Of a DNA stretch of 54,530 nt, positions 42,188 to 50,998 are shown one piece after another. This stretch comes from Bacillus massiliglaciei (GTDB taxonomy: Bacteria; Bacillota; Bacilli; Bacillales; DSM-1321). Location of the stretch: NCBI RefSeq assembly GCF_900098925.1, contig NZ_LT622354.1, forward strand, positions 1-54,530, in the 5' to 3' direction. A model generated the notes under the pieces. That model had not been told where the DNA came from. It ran no database searches and saw only the letters and a list, made by a program, of their open reading frames with translations. The translations under genes were made by a program, and so were the position numbers. The stretch's first letter is position 1, and each line of letters begins with the position of its first letter.

Positions 42188-43531
42188 TTATAAACATCCA
42201 TTCGCTTTTCTCTTATATTTATACAGCCAGCCTAAAAACAGGAACCAGATTGGCGTCATCAGTAACGAAAGCCGGGTGGCCTCCGCAAACAGCATGACAA
42301 TCAGGATAAAGAGAAATAAGGCTAAAATAACATAATTGATAAATGGCGTAAGCGGTGCTTTAAAGGCAGATTGAGCCCTTAGCTCAGGACGCCGCTTCAT
42401 GTATCGGATATGGGAAATCAATATGATGCTCCATACCCAGATGAAACAGATGGCGCTGATGGTGGTCACCACTGTAAAAGCCTGGTCGGGAATCACTTTG
42501 CTCAGCAATGCCCCGACAGAAACGACAATCGCTGACGTAATAAGAGCATTGGACGGCACGGCATTTTGATTCAGTCTGCTTAAGGAGACTGGAGCTTCTT
42601 TACGGCTGCTTAGCATATACAGCATTCTGCTTGTCGAAAATAATCCGCTGTTTCCTGCAGAAGCGGCCGATGTCAGGACGACAAAATTAATAATTCCTGC
42701 AGCTACCGGGATACCGATTAAAGCAAAGACTTCAACGAACGGACTGCTTGATTCATTCAGCTCTGTCCAAGGATTGACCGTCAGGATGACCGCAATGGCC
42801 CCTACATAGAACAGTAAAATCCGGGCAGGAATCTTATTGATGGCCGAAGGAATGTTTTTCCTGGGATCAGCGGTTTCGGCTGCAGAAACACCGATCAGCT
42901 CGACACCGACAAAGGAGAAAACGACCAGCTGGAAGGAAAGCAGGAATCCCGATATACCATTCGGAAACATACCTCCATGACTCCAAAGGTTAGAGAGAGA
43001 CACGGTACCTGTATTGGTTTGAAACCCGATGATAATTAAGATTATGCCAATGACAATCAAGGCGATAATCGTGATAACCTTAATAAGGGAAAACCAAAAT
43101 TCCAATTCTCCGAATAGCTTGACCGTCAATAAATTCAGCCCCAGCAGGATGACGAGACAGGCCAAGGCCGGCACCCACTGCGGAATGTCAAACCAGTATT
43201 GTATATAAACGCCGACTGCGATGATATCGGCCATAGCTGTCATAATCCAGCAGAACCAATAGGTCCATCCGGTCACAAATCCTGCCCAAGGGCCCATGTA
43301 TTCGGCTGCAAAATCTGTAAAGGACTTGTAGCCTGCGTTGGATAAAAGCAGTTCCCCCAATGCCCTCATCACAAAAAATAAGGCAATCCCAATAATCATA
43401 TAAGCAAAGATAATGGATGGTCCTGCCAGATGTATGGCTTTTCCGGAACCTAAAAATAATCCGGTTCCAATTGTGCCGCCGATGGCAATGAGCTGTACAT
43501 GGCGGTTTTTTAACTCTCTTTTTAATTCCAA
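42188..43531 (-). CDS. amino acid permease (APC family), probable glycine/D-alanine/D-serine
   Basis: This 447-residue protein has 12 helices. IAIGGTIGTGLFLGSG near residue 18 and FSFVGVELIGVSAAET near 210 are diagnostic of the AAT subfamily of APC permeases (AapA, GabP, ProY relatives). TTG 43531 follows GGAGG at 9 nt; the frame extends upstream to ATG 43579 but without a site. The leader holds a glycine riboswitch, so glycine or a close analogue is the best substrate guess. A terminator hairpin belongs to the leader. Confidence 0.85.
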   Translation of the reverse strand: MELKRELKNRHVQLIAIGGTIGTGLFLGSGKAIHLAGPSIIFAYMIIGIALFFVMRALGELLLSNAGYKSFTDFAAEYMGPWAGFVTGWTYWFCWIMTAMADIIAVGVYIQYWFDIPQWVPALACLVILLGLNLLTVKLFGELEFWFSLIKVITIIALIVIGIILIIIGFQTNTGTVSLSNLWSHGGMFPNGISGFLLSFQLVVFSFVGVELIGVSAAETADPRKNIPSAINKIPARILLFYVGAIAVILTVNPWTELNESSSPFVEVFALIGIPVAAGIINFVVLTSAASAGNSGLFSTSRMLYMLSSRKEAPVSLSRLNQNAVPSNALITSAIVVSVGALLSKVIPDQAFTVVTTISAICFIWVWSIILISHIRYMKRRPELRAQSAFKAPLTPFINYVILALFLFILIVMLFAEATRLSLLMTPIWFLFLGWLYKYKRKANGCL

Positions 43532-43621
43532 TTTCCTGCGCCTCCATAGTTGTTCAGTATGCTTGTTCTTCCAGTGCATTTCGTTAAAGAATAACCGCCT
43601 CCCGTGTATGTTTTTTTGACA

Positions 43622-43651
43622 TAAAAAAAGAGATTGGCTGATACCAATCTC
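43622..43651 (-). terminator. glycine riboswitch terminator
   Basis: On the minus strand GAGATTGG, loop TATCAG, CCAATCTC then TTTTTTT. It lies between the aptamer and the permease start, about 90 nt before it. Confidence 0.85.
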
Positions 43652-43686
43652 ATAAAGGATAAGAATAACATTTGCTTCTTGTTACC

Positions 43687-43800
43687 CTTCTGTCCTTTTG
43701 CCTGAGATTGTGAATCCTTCGGCGCTGTACATTGTACAGTCTCTCCAGAAGCTGCTCCTGCTATAGTGTGATCCATAGCATTCATCGCTTGCTATTTGGT
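43687..43800 (-). promoter_or_regulatory. glycine riboswitch
   Basis: On the minus strand the core at 43687-43751 reads CTTCTGGAGAGACTG, a short stem TGTACA pair, then GCGCCGAAGGATTC, ATCTCAGGCAAAAGGACAGAAG. These are the conserved glycine-aptamer blocks, with P1 CTTCTG/CAGAAG. Only one aptamer is evident; the further upstream part to about 43800 may be the shorter ghost partner of singletons. An intrinsic terminator follows downstream. Transporter-linked glycine switches are usually off-switches, but I could not establish the polarity here. Confidence 0.88.
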
Positions 43801-43819
43801 TGTAAGCCATTTAATAGGC

Positions 43820-43975
43820 TTGAAAAATAATAGTAGAATACTAACATTGATTGGACATTAGGTCAAGGCATCATTTGGGAAGGATCTTTCTAAGGAAAGC
43901 TCAAAGCGGGGCTGTTAAAGGTTTGGCCGAAGAGAAAAACCCTTTGTTATAGCAGGTCTTTCTCTTTTTAATCAT
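43820..43975 (+). promoter_or_regulatory. orphan leader RNA with terminator ahead of the hydrolase operon
   Basis: No plus-strand gene lies upstream, yet a terminator is present: AGAGAAAAACC and GGTCTTTCTCT followed by TTTTTAA (about 43934-43972). AAAGGTTT (about 43915-43922) can pair instead with AAACCCTTT, which overlaps the terminator's 5' arm, so an antiterminator is possible. A weak promoter TTGAAA-16-TAACAT lies at 43820-43847. No aptamer class recognised. It could be an attenuator or a small RNA. Confidence 0.4.
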
Positions 43976-44238
43976 TCAACATTAGTATAGAAGAAAAAGA
44001 AAACTGTTTCTAAAAGATGGAAGAAAAAATATTCTATGTAAGATAATTTAACAATAAGTTTGATTATTCTGAATATTATTATAAAATTTTCTATATCAAG
44101 TGAAGAATTATCTCATGGTTTGTCAGAAAGGCGGGAGATTTCTCTGGGGGGCTCACCCCTTTTTAAAGAAGCTTGTGAAGGAACAAACGCAATGATTTCT
44201 TTGCTGACATATTCAAAGTAGAGGAGGCGGCTGTCAAG
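43976..44238 (+). other. rest of the hydrolase operon upstream region
   Basis: Very AT-rich to about 44110, with a possible promoter around TTGATT and TATAAA (44058-44087). A weak hairpin GGGG/CCCC followed by TTTTT is at about 44143-44164. GAGGAGG precedes the start. Confidence 0.4.
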
Positions 44239-45501
44239 TTGAGAATAAATGCGGATCGATTAAGAAATCACTTTGAACAAATGAGCAGGATTGGCAGATT
44301 TGGAGAGACAGGAGTATGCCGTCCGACGATGTCAAAGCTTGAAAAAGAAGCTTTCACATTAGCAGGCGGCTGGATGGAAGAAGCTGGGATGAAGGTAAGA
44401 ATCGATCATTTCGGTAATTTAATCGGCCGATTGGAAGGCAAAAATCCGGAGAAACCGGTGATTATGCTTGGCTCTCACCTTGACTCACAGCCAAATGGCG
44501 GAAGATTTGACGGAACGGCAGGTGTCTTGGCTGCGATTGAAACGGTCACAGCGCTGACGGAAAACGGAGTCGTGCCTGACAGGCCGATTGAGGTTGTCTC
44601 TTTTGCAGATGAAGAGGGCTGGAGATTTAACAAAGGCTTATTTGGTTCAAGAGGGATTAATGGCCGGTTAGAGGAAGGGGAGCTGTTCAAAGAAGATCAA
44701 GAAGGCATTACAAGAGAACAGGCTTTGAGGGCGTTTGGCTGTGACCCCGAGCGATTAGCAGAATCCGTATACCCTCCCGGACAGGTGGCTGCTTACCTTG
44801 AATTGCATATTGAACAGGGACCGATTCTGGAAAAAATGGATAAGCCTGTGGGAGTCGTTTCAGGAATTTCAGGGCCATTATGGCTGACCGTCATTGTGAA
44901 AGGATTTGCGGGACATGCCGGATCTGTTCCAATGAACAGCCGTCAGGATGCATTGGCAGGCGCAGCTGAAATGGTCGTTATCATTCATGAAATAGCCAGG
45001 CAAAATCCAGATGTACCTGCCGTTGGCACTGTTGGGCAGCTATTGGTCCAGCCTAACTCCAGAAATGTCATCCCGGAACAAGTGGAGTTTACGATCGATC
45101 TTCGTGATATAGATCAAGATCGCAGGGATATGTATGAAGCTCAAATTCGGGAATGTCTCCAAATTACAGCAGAGAAGAGAGACTTATCAGTAGAGATAAG
45201 AGAAGAAATCAGAGAGGAGCCGCGCTATTGTTCGGCATGGATCAAAAACTGCATAAAGGATTCATGCAAAGAGAAGGGACTGGAAGCGCCTGAACTGATG
45301 AGCGGGCCTTTCCATGATGCATTATTAATGTCCTATGCCTGTGATTACGGGATGATTTTTGTCAGATGCAAAGACGGAATCAGCCATAACCCGGCAGAAT
45401 TTGCTTCTTATGAAGATTTAGCAGAAGGCACGGATGTGATGTATGGCACCTTATTGAAAATGCTGGAACAAGTCAAGTCAAATATAGTAATGAATCGATA
45501 A
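44239..45501 (+). CDS. M20-type amidohydrolase (N-carbamoyl amino acid hydrolase / allantoate amidohydrolase family)
   Basis: This is a 420-residue cytosolic zinc enzyme. Ligands are in GSHLDSQPNGGRFDG (H80, D91), FADEEGWRF (E125/E126), ELHIEQGP (about H192) and HNPAEF near the end (about H388). The lid domain includes FAGHAGSVPM. Enzymes of this group remove carbamoyl or amide nitrogen from N-carbamoyl-amino acids, allantoate or ureidoglycolate. TTG 44239 follows GAGGAGG. It leads a seven-gene operon with an importer and an amidase, so it probably acts on the imported compound. Confidence 0.87.
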   Translation: MRINADRLRNHFEQMSRIGRFGETGVCRPTMSKLEKEAFTLAGGWMEEAGMKVRIDHFGNLIGRLEGKNPEKPVIMLGSHLDSQPNGGRFDGTAGVLAAIETVTALTENGVVPDRPIEVVSFADEEGWRFNKGLFGSRGINGRLEEGELFKEDQEGITREQALRAFGCDPERLAESVYPPGQVAAYLELHIEQGPILEKMDKPVGVVSGISGPLWLTVIVKGFAGHAGSVPMNSRQDALAGAAEMVVIIHEIARQNPDVPAVGTVGQLLVQPNSRNVIPEQVEFTIDLRDIDQDRRDMYEAQIRECLQITAEKRDLSVEIREEIREEPRYCSAWIKNCIKDSCKEKGLEAPELMSGPFHDALLMSYACDYGMIFVRCKDGISHNPAEFASYEDLAEGTDVMYGTLLKMLEQVKSNIVMNR

Positions 45502-45519
45502 GCCATAGGGGGAAATAGG

Positions 45520-47130
45520 ATGAAACGTAAACTGCTGTCTTTCATATTACTGATGAGTCTGTTTTTGCTTCTTGCCGCATGCAGCACGAGTACAAGCGGA
45601 GGAAGCGAAGGGAAGGGAGGAAAAGGAGGAGAGTTAATCATTGGCATGGAATCAGAGGCGGATGTCTTGGATCCCCACCGGGCAGGCGGATGGGTCACAA
45701 TGAGGATTACCAATCAAATGTTTGAACCTTTGATCGGGGAGGACTTGAGCAAATCATCGGATGAGGCAGCTGTACCGGACCTTATTCCGGTATTGGCAGA
45801 AAGCTGGGATGTATCAGAGGATGGGAAAACGTATACGTTCCATTTAAGAGAAGGTGTAAAGTTCCATGACGGAACAGACTTTAATGCAGAGGCAGTAGAC
45901 TTTAATATCAAGCGGCTGACTGATGAGAAATTTGAATACTACGATAATACAGGAGCGGGACGAACGTTCCGTACATGGAAGTTTTTCGAAAGCAGTGAAA
46001 TCATTGATGATTATACGATTGCTATTCATCTGAGCAAGCCTTTCTCCGAATTCCCGAGAATGCTGGCACAGGTTAATTCCCTGCAGATTGTAAGCCCGGA
46101 AGCCATCAAGAAAGATGGGAATGACAGCATGGGAGAAAACCCGGTCGGAACAGGTCCATTTAAATTCAGTGACAGAAAACGCGGCGAAAACATTACCATT
46201 GTCCGGAATGATGACTATTGGGGCGAAAAAGCCAAGCTGGATAAAGTTATCTTCAGGCCATTGTCTGATCCTGCCAGCAGGGTTCTCGCCATCCAAAATG
46301 ATGAAGTCGATATTATTGCTGTGCCGCCGGCAGATTCTATTGAAAACCTGAAGGAGCAAGGGTTTGAGGTTGTTTCAGGAACACCTCCGCATGTCTGGTA
46401 TCTGACATTCAATTTTGACAATGAATATATGAAAAATGAAAAGGTGAGACAGGCGATTAATTACGCGATCAATCGGGAAGGGATTGCCAGCGAACTGCTG
46501 AAGGACACCGTACATCCTGCTTACACCATGTTCTCTCCTGGATCCTCTGTTTTTGATCCGGAACAAAAATGGTACAAGTACGATCCTGAAAAAGCCAAGG
46601 AACTGATGAAAGAGGCTGGACTGGAAAATGGGTTCCAAACGACCTTGCAAACATCTGTCGACGGTTCAGGACAACTAGTGCCGGTTGATATCGCTGAATG
46701 GATTCAGCGGGACTTAAAAGAGATTGGGATCGATTTGAAGCTGGATACTCAGGAATGGATTACGTATTACTCTAAGTATAGCGATGGAATGGACAGCGAT
46801 GTTGGAATGAACCAAATGTCTTCAGGGCGGACCTCGCCATATTTCCTTTCCATGGTAGCTCATTCAGAATTTGTGGCTCCGGGCGGCTTCAACTCCGGTA
46901 AATATGTCAATAAGGACTTGGATGCTCTGCTGGACCAAGCTTCTACCTCGGTCAATGAAGAGGAAGCTAATAAAACATGGAAGGAAGCAGAACGCCTTGT
47001 CATGGAAGATGCTGCCTTTGCGCCGATTGTCAATGATTCAGCGCCATACGTTGTGAACTCCCGTGTGAAAGGGTTTATTGTCCCTTCAGAGGAGTGGTAC
47101 TCACTGACAAATGTAACTGTTGAGAACTGA
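45520..47130 (+). CDS. ABC transporter substrate-binding lipoprotein, peptide type (SBP family 5)
   Basis: This 536-residue protein is a lipoprotein: LLLAACSTS gives the lipobox with Cys about 21. The mature part has GMESEADVLDPHRAGGW, LAESWDVSEDGKTYTFHLREG and FHDGTDFNAEAVDF, all standard for OppA/DppA/NikA relatives. It captures the substrate outside the membrane. The start is 18 nt after the hydrolase stop behind AGGGGGAAA. A hairpin downstream may raise its level over the permeases. Confidence 0.92.
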   Translation: MKRKLLSFILLMSLFLLLAACSTSTSGGSEGKGGKGGELIIGMESEADVLDPHRAGGWVTMRITNQMFEPLIGEDLSKSSDEAAVPDLIPVLAESWDVSEDGKTYTFHLREGVKFHDGTDFNAEAVDFNIKRLTDEKFEYYDNTGAGRTFRTWKFFESSEIIDDYTIAIHLSKPFSEFPRMLAQVNSLQIVSPEAIKKDGNDSMGENPVGTGPFKFSDRKRGENITIVRNDDYWGEKAKLDKVIFRPLSDPASRVLAIQNDEVDIIAVPPADSIENLKEQGFEVVSGTPPHVWYLTFNFDNEYMKNEKVRQAINYAINREGIASELLKDTVHPAYTMFSPGSSVFDPEQKWYKYDPEKAKELMKEAGLENGFQTTLQTSVDGSGQLVPVDIAEWIQRDLKEIGIDLKLDTQEWITYYSKYSDGMDSDVGMNQMSSGRTSPYFLSMVAHSEFVAPGGFNSGKYVNKDLDALLDQASTSVNEEEANKTWKEAERLVMEDAAFAPIVNDSAPYVVNSRVKGFIVPSEEWYSLTNVTVEN

Positions 47131-47157
47131 ACCGGGTACAGTGAACCATATAAAAAG

Positions 47158-47183
47158 GTCTGATCCCTTTAGAGGGATCGGAC
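47158..47183 (+). promoter_or_regulatory. intercistronic hairpin between binding protein and permease genes
   Basis: GTCTGATCCC, loop TTTAGA, GGGATCGGAC is a 10-bp stem without a U-tract. Such hairpins protect the upstream mRNA so that the binding protein is made in excess. Confidence 0.55.
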
Positions 47184-47204
47184 TATAAGTTGGGAGGAGA
47201 GCTC

Positions 47205-48167
47205 ATGTTCCGATACATTGTTTCAAGAATTCTATCTACCATCCCTGTTCTTTTCGGGGTAACCATTGTCGTATTTCTGCTGATCAGGCTGATTCCCGGC
47301 GATCCCGCCAAATCCATTCTTGGCGGCGATGCAACCCCGCAAGCGGTAGAGTCGCTTAGAAATGAACTGGGCTTAAATGACCCGCTGCTCGTTCAATATG
47401 GCTCCTGGATGTCCCAGCTGTTAAAAGGGGATTTGGGCTACTCATACACTCTCCATACTCCGATTATTGAGGAACTGGCGCCGCGCTTTATCAATAGCTT
47501 GATCTTGACTGTGGCGAGTCTTCTGATTTGTATTATTCTCGGTGTTGCACTCGGCCTGATCAGTGCTTTGCGAAAAGGAAAGTTTGTCGACAAAGCAAGC
47601 ATGGCCATGGCTTTAGTAGGGGCAAGCATGCCGGTATTCTGGATTGCCTTAATGCTCATGTGGCTATTTTCCATTCAGACCCAATGGTTCCCTGTCAGCG
47701 GAATGTATAATATGCGGAACCCGGGAGGAATGCCGGATCTGCTTCATCACCTAGTGCTTCCAGCCTTTGCTACGGCTACCGTTTCTCTTGCAGTCATCGC
47801 AAGGCTGACGAGAAGCACGGTTATCGATGTGCTGCAGAAGGATTACGTGAAATACTTCCATTCATTTGGTCTATCAAAATCGAAGATCAACCTTGTCCAT
47901 GTAATGAGAAACTCGCTGCCTCCAATCATCAATATTTCCGGACTGCAAGTGGGATACATTATGGGCGGCGCACTATTCAGTGAAGTCGTGTTTAACTGGC
48001 CGGGGATTGGCCAGGCGCTGTATGTGGCGGTCACATCCAATGATTATACGACGATTCAGGCTGGAATTCTGCTGATTGCCTTGACGTTTGTCATTGTGAA
48101 TCTGGCGGTGGATTTAATAAATGTATGGCTGAGCCCTAAATTACAAGATGCCATTAAGGCACGATAG
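47205..48167 (+). CDS. ABC transporter permease, DppB/OppB type
   Basis: This is a 320-residue permease with six helices. VTIVVFLLIRLIPGDPAK and LGLNDPLLVQYGSW are the usual start; the EAA loop appears in QKDYVKYFHSFGLSKSKI. ATG 47205 follows GGGAGGAG. Its stop is 10 nt before the next start. Pairs with the next permease to form the channel. Confidence 0.92.
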   Translation: MFRYIVSRILSTIPVLFGVTIVVFLLIRLIPGDPAKSILGGDATPQAVESLRNELGLNDPLLVQYGSWMSQLLKGDLGYSYTLHTPIIEELAPRFINSLILTVASLLICIILGVALGLISALRKGKFVDKASMAMALVGASMPVFWIALMLMWLFSIQTQWFPVSGMYNMRNPGGMPDLLHHLVLPAFATATVSLAVIARLTRSTVIDVLQKDYVKYFHSFGLSKSKINLVHVMRNSLPPIINISGLQVGYIMGGALFSEVVFNWPGIGQALYVAVTSNDYTTIQAGILLIALTFVIVNLAVDLINVWLSPKLQDAIKAR

Positions 48168-48177
48168 GAGGGAGAAG

Positions 48178-49080
48178 ATGGCGAATAAATGGATGTTATC
48201 CTGGAGGGCATTTTTAAGTGATAAGGTAGCGGTTGCCGGAGCGCTGATCATTCTTTTATCTCTCGGACTTGCCCTTTTTGCTTCATGGATTGCTCCGTAT
48301 GATCCAAATACAGTAGCAGAGGGGAGCTCCCGGCTGATGCCTCCTGGTTCTGAAGGGCATCTGCTCGGTACGGATCAGCAGGGACGGGATATATTAAGCC
48401 GGGTGATTTTTGGTACGCAAAACTCGCTTATCTCTGCTGTCATTCCCATCATTATTGCAGCGGCTGTCAGTGTAGTTCTGGGTATAACGGCCGGATACTT
48501 TCAAGGGTTTATCGGAAGTGCGATCATGCGTCTGATGGATGTATTCTTTGCTTTTCCGGCTGTGCTGCTGGCCATCGCCATTGCAGCCATCTTAGGACCT
48601 GGTCTGCTTAATGTAATTATCGCTATGATTATTGTCCGGGTTCCGTATATGACCCGCGTCGTGTACACTGATACGCTTCAGGAAAGCCAGAAGGAGTATG
48701 TGGAAGCTGCGAAAGCATTTGGAATCAGCGATTTGGAAATTATGTTTAAACAGATTGTTCCCAATGTCCTGCCCTCATTAATCGCTTATGGGACTACTTT
48801 GGCAGGCGTGACGATTGTAACGGTTGCCGGTTTAAGCTTCATCGGCCTTGGTGTTCAGCCCCCGGCGGCAGACTGGGGAAGAATGGCGAGCGACGGAAGC
48901 AAAGTCTTAATGCAGGGGCATGCCTATGTCACCTTCATCCCGGGAATTGCTATTCTGATTTTGTCTTTTGCCTTCAGCATGATTGGCGACGGCATCAGAA
49001 ATGCTCTGGATCCTCATGAGCGTTCAAAAGTAAAAGAAAAGAAGAAAAGAAGAAATGAAATGGCCCGGAATGCAGCTTAA
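48178..49080 (+). CDS. ABC transporter permease, DppC/OppC type
   Basis: This is a 300-residue permease with six helices. HLLGTDQQGRDILSRVIFG is the conserved family block and ESQKEYVEAAKAFGISDLEI the EAA coupling loop. ATG 48178 follows AGGAGGGAG; a frame upstream overlaps the first permease. The basic tail (KVKEKKKRRNEM) is cytoplasmic. Confidence 0.92.
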   Translation: MANKWMLSWRAFLSDKVAVAGALIILLSLGLALFASWIAPYDPNTVAEGSSRLMPPGSEGHLLGTDQQGRDILSRVIFGTQNSLISAVIPIIIAAAVSVVLGITAGYFQGFIGSAIMRLMDVFFAFPAVLLAIAIAAILGPGLLNVIIAMIIVRVPYMTRVVYTDTLQESQKEYVEAAKAFGISDLEIMFKQIVPNVLPSLIAYGTTLAGVTIVTVAGLSFIGLGVQPPAADWGRMASDGSKVLMQGHAYVTFIPGIAILILSFAFSMIGDGIRNALDPHERSKVKEKKKRRNEMARNAA

Positions 49081-49121
49081 TAATAGCTGGTCCTGTCGAG
49101 GAAGAAGGAAGGGGTGGTTAG

Positions 49122-50147
49122 ATGAATGTCCAGTCAGCCGTTAAGGAAGACAACCTGTTAGTAATTGAAAACCTGTCTACGAAGATCCGCACGCCGGATG
49201 GGGTACTGACCGTTCTTGAAGATGTTAACCTGACCATGAAAAAAGGAGAAATTCTCGCGATTGTCGGAGAATCGGGTTCAGGAAAAACGATGACCATTAC
49301 TTCTATATTGCAGCTTTTGCCTGACACGCTTTTGGAGAGCTACTCGGGGAGAGTAGAAGTAGAAGGGGAGGATCTGATTCAGATTGGAGAAAAGGACATG
49401 CAGGAAATCAGGGGGAAGAAAATTTCCCTTGTTGCTCAAAATGCCATGACCTCCCTGGATCCTTCCTACCGGGTAGGGAAGCAAATCGTAGAAATCATGC
49501 TCGCGAAAACTAGCACAGACAAAAGGTCAGCAAAGAAAAAGGCTCTTTCTTTGTTAGAGCAAATGGGTGTGGAGGAGCCAGAACGGGTCTTTCAGTCCTA
49601 TCCGCACCAATTAAGCGGGGGATTAAGGCAAAGGGTGGTGATCGCCATGTCTCTAGCCTGTGATCCTGACTTGATTATTGCTGATGAACCGACATCGGCC
49701 CTCGATCCAACCGTACAGCTTCAGGTGCTTGATCTATTCCAGGAAATCAATCGGAAATTTGGAACCGCAATTTTGATCATCACGCATGATTTTGGTGTAG
49801 TCTCCCGGATTGCTGACACAGTAGCGGTCATGTATGCGGGGCAAATCGTTGAGAAAGGAGCCACTGAGGAGGTGATTTTCCATCCGCAGCATCCGTATAC
49901 ACAAAGCTTAATAAAATGTATTCCGAATCTTGATTGGATCTTTGATGATAATCAGGGGAAAAAACCATTATGGCAAATCAAAGGAGAGCCGCCGAATTTA
50001 TTAGATCTGCCAGAAGGATGCCGCTTTGCGGGCCGGTGCCATGCCGCGCAGGACATTTGCCACAATACAAAGCCTTTGTTAAAACCAGTCAGGCAGCATG
50101 GCATTCATCATGCTGTACGCTGTAAATTAGCGGAAGGGAGCCTGTAA
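49122..50147 (+). CDS. ABC transporter ATPase, DppD/OppD type
   Basis: This is a 341-residue ATPase. Walker A GESGSGKT (about 49), signature LSGGLRQRVVIA (about 159) and Walker B LIIADEPTSALDP (about 179) are intact. The C-terminal oligopeptide extension has CRFAGRCHAAQDIC, a cysteine cluster found in DppD/OppD-like ATPases (often iron-sulfur). Start follows AAGGGGTGG. Two nucleotides separate its stop from the next gene's start. Confidence 0.92.
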   Translation: MNVQSAVKEDNLLVIENLSTKIRTPDGVLTVLEDVNLTMKKGEILAIVGESGSGKTMTITSILQLLPDTLLESYSGRVEVEGEDLIQIGEKDMQEIRGKKISLVAQNAMTSLDPSYRVGKQIVEIMLAKTSTDKRSAKKKALSLLEQMGVEEPERVFQSYPHQLSGGLRQRVVIAMSLACDPDLIIADEPTSALDPTVQLQVLDLFQEINRKFGTAILIITHDFGVVSRIADTVAVMYAGQIVEKGATEEVIFHPQHPYTQSLIKCIPNLDWIFDDNQGKKPLWQIKGEPPNLLDLPEGCRFAGRCHAAQDICHNTKPLLKPVRQHGIHHAVRCKLAEGSL

Positions 50148-50149
50148 TC

Positions 50150-50980
50150 ATGAACAGTGATGCGCTTATCGAGGTTAAAGGGCTGGGAAAGGTATATGCC
50201 GGCAGGAAAAGTCTGCTGTTCCCCGCCAAAAGCTTTACGGCAGTCGAGGATGTCCATTTTTCCATTAAGGAAGGGGAAACTTTTGGATTAATTGGGGAAT
50301 CTGGTTCAGGTAAAACGACAATCGGCCGGATGATGCTGAGACTGATTCAGCCATCAAGCGGAACGATCCTGTATAATGGACGGCCGCTGCTGGATTTATC
50401 GAAAAAGGAGATGAATGCACTCCGCAGTGAAATCCAAATTGTTTTTCAAGATTCAGGTTCTGCATTCAATCCACGGATGACAATTGGCGAGCAAATAGCC
50501 CACCCATTAAAAAAAATTGGAAATACCGCTGATTCGCTTTCAATCCATGATCAAGTCATACACATGCTGGAGGTAGTGGGGTTGAGAGCAGATTTCTTTC
50601 ACAGATATCCCCATGAACTGTCAGGCGGACAAAGGCAGAGAGCCGGAATTGCCCGCGCCCTCATTCTGAAGCCGAAATTTCTCGTGCTGGATGAACCGGT
50701 TTCCGCTTTGGATGTGTCCGTAAAAGCCCAGATTATTAATCTATTGCTGGATTTGCAAAAAGAATTTAACCTGACTTATTTATTTATTGCCCATAACTTG
50801 GATTTGGTCGCTTATTTCTGTGACCGGGTAGGGGTGCTGTCGAAGGGAAGGATGGTTGAGACGGCGACCGCCAAAGAGTTATTCAGAAACCCGAAACAGG
50901 ACGTGACGAAAAAACTTTTAAGCTCTATTTTAACGCTGGACGGCGATTTAGGCGGAGTCTATAACAAATCTGCAATTTAA
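50150..50980 (+). CDS. ABC transporter ATPase, DppF/OppF type
   Basis: This is a 276-residue ATPase. Walker A GESGSGKTTIG (about 47), signature LSGGQRQRAGIA (about 155), Walker B FLVLDEPVSALD (about 175). The C-terminal extension is shorter than in OppF and has no cysteine cluster. It forms a heterodimer with the preceding ATPase. Start follows GGAAGGGAG. Confidence 0.92.
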   Translation: MNSDALIEVKGLGKVYAGRKSLLFPAKSFTAVEDVHFSIKEGETFGLIGESGSGKTTIGRMMLRLIQPSSGTILYNGRPLLDLSKKEMNALRSEIQIVFQDSGSAFNPRMTIGEQIAHPLKKIGNTADSLSIHDQVIHMLEVVGLRADFFHRYPHELSGGQRQRAGIARALILKPKFLVLDEPVSALDVSVKAQIINLLLDLQKEFNLTYLFIAHNLDLVAYFCDRVGVLSKGRMVETATAKELFRNPKQDVTKKLLSSILTLDGDLGGVYNKSAI

Positions 50981-50998
50981 ATAAGGGGGAAGGAAGAA

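Noticed and set aside
43522..43785. 87-codon reverse-strand frame before the permease
   Set aside because: It runs over the glycine riboswitch and its terminator; its sequence is translated aptamer.
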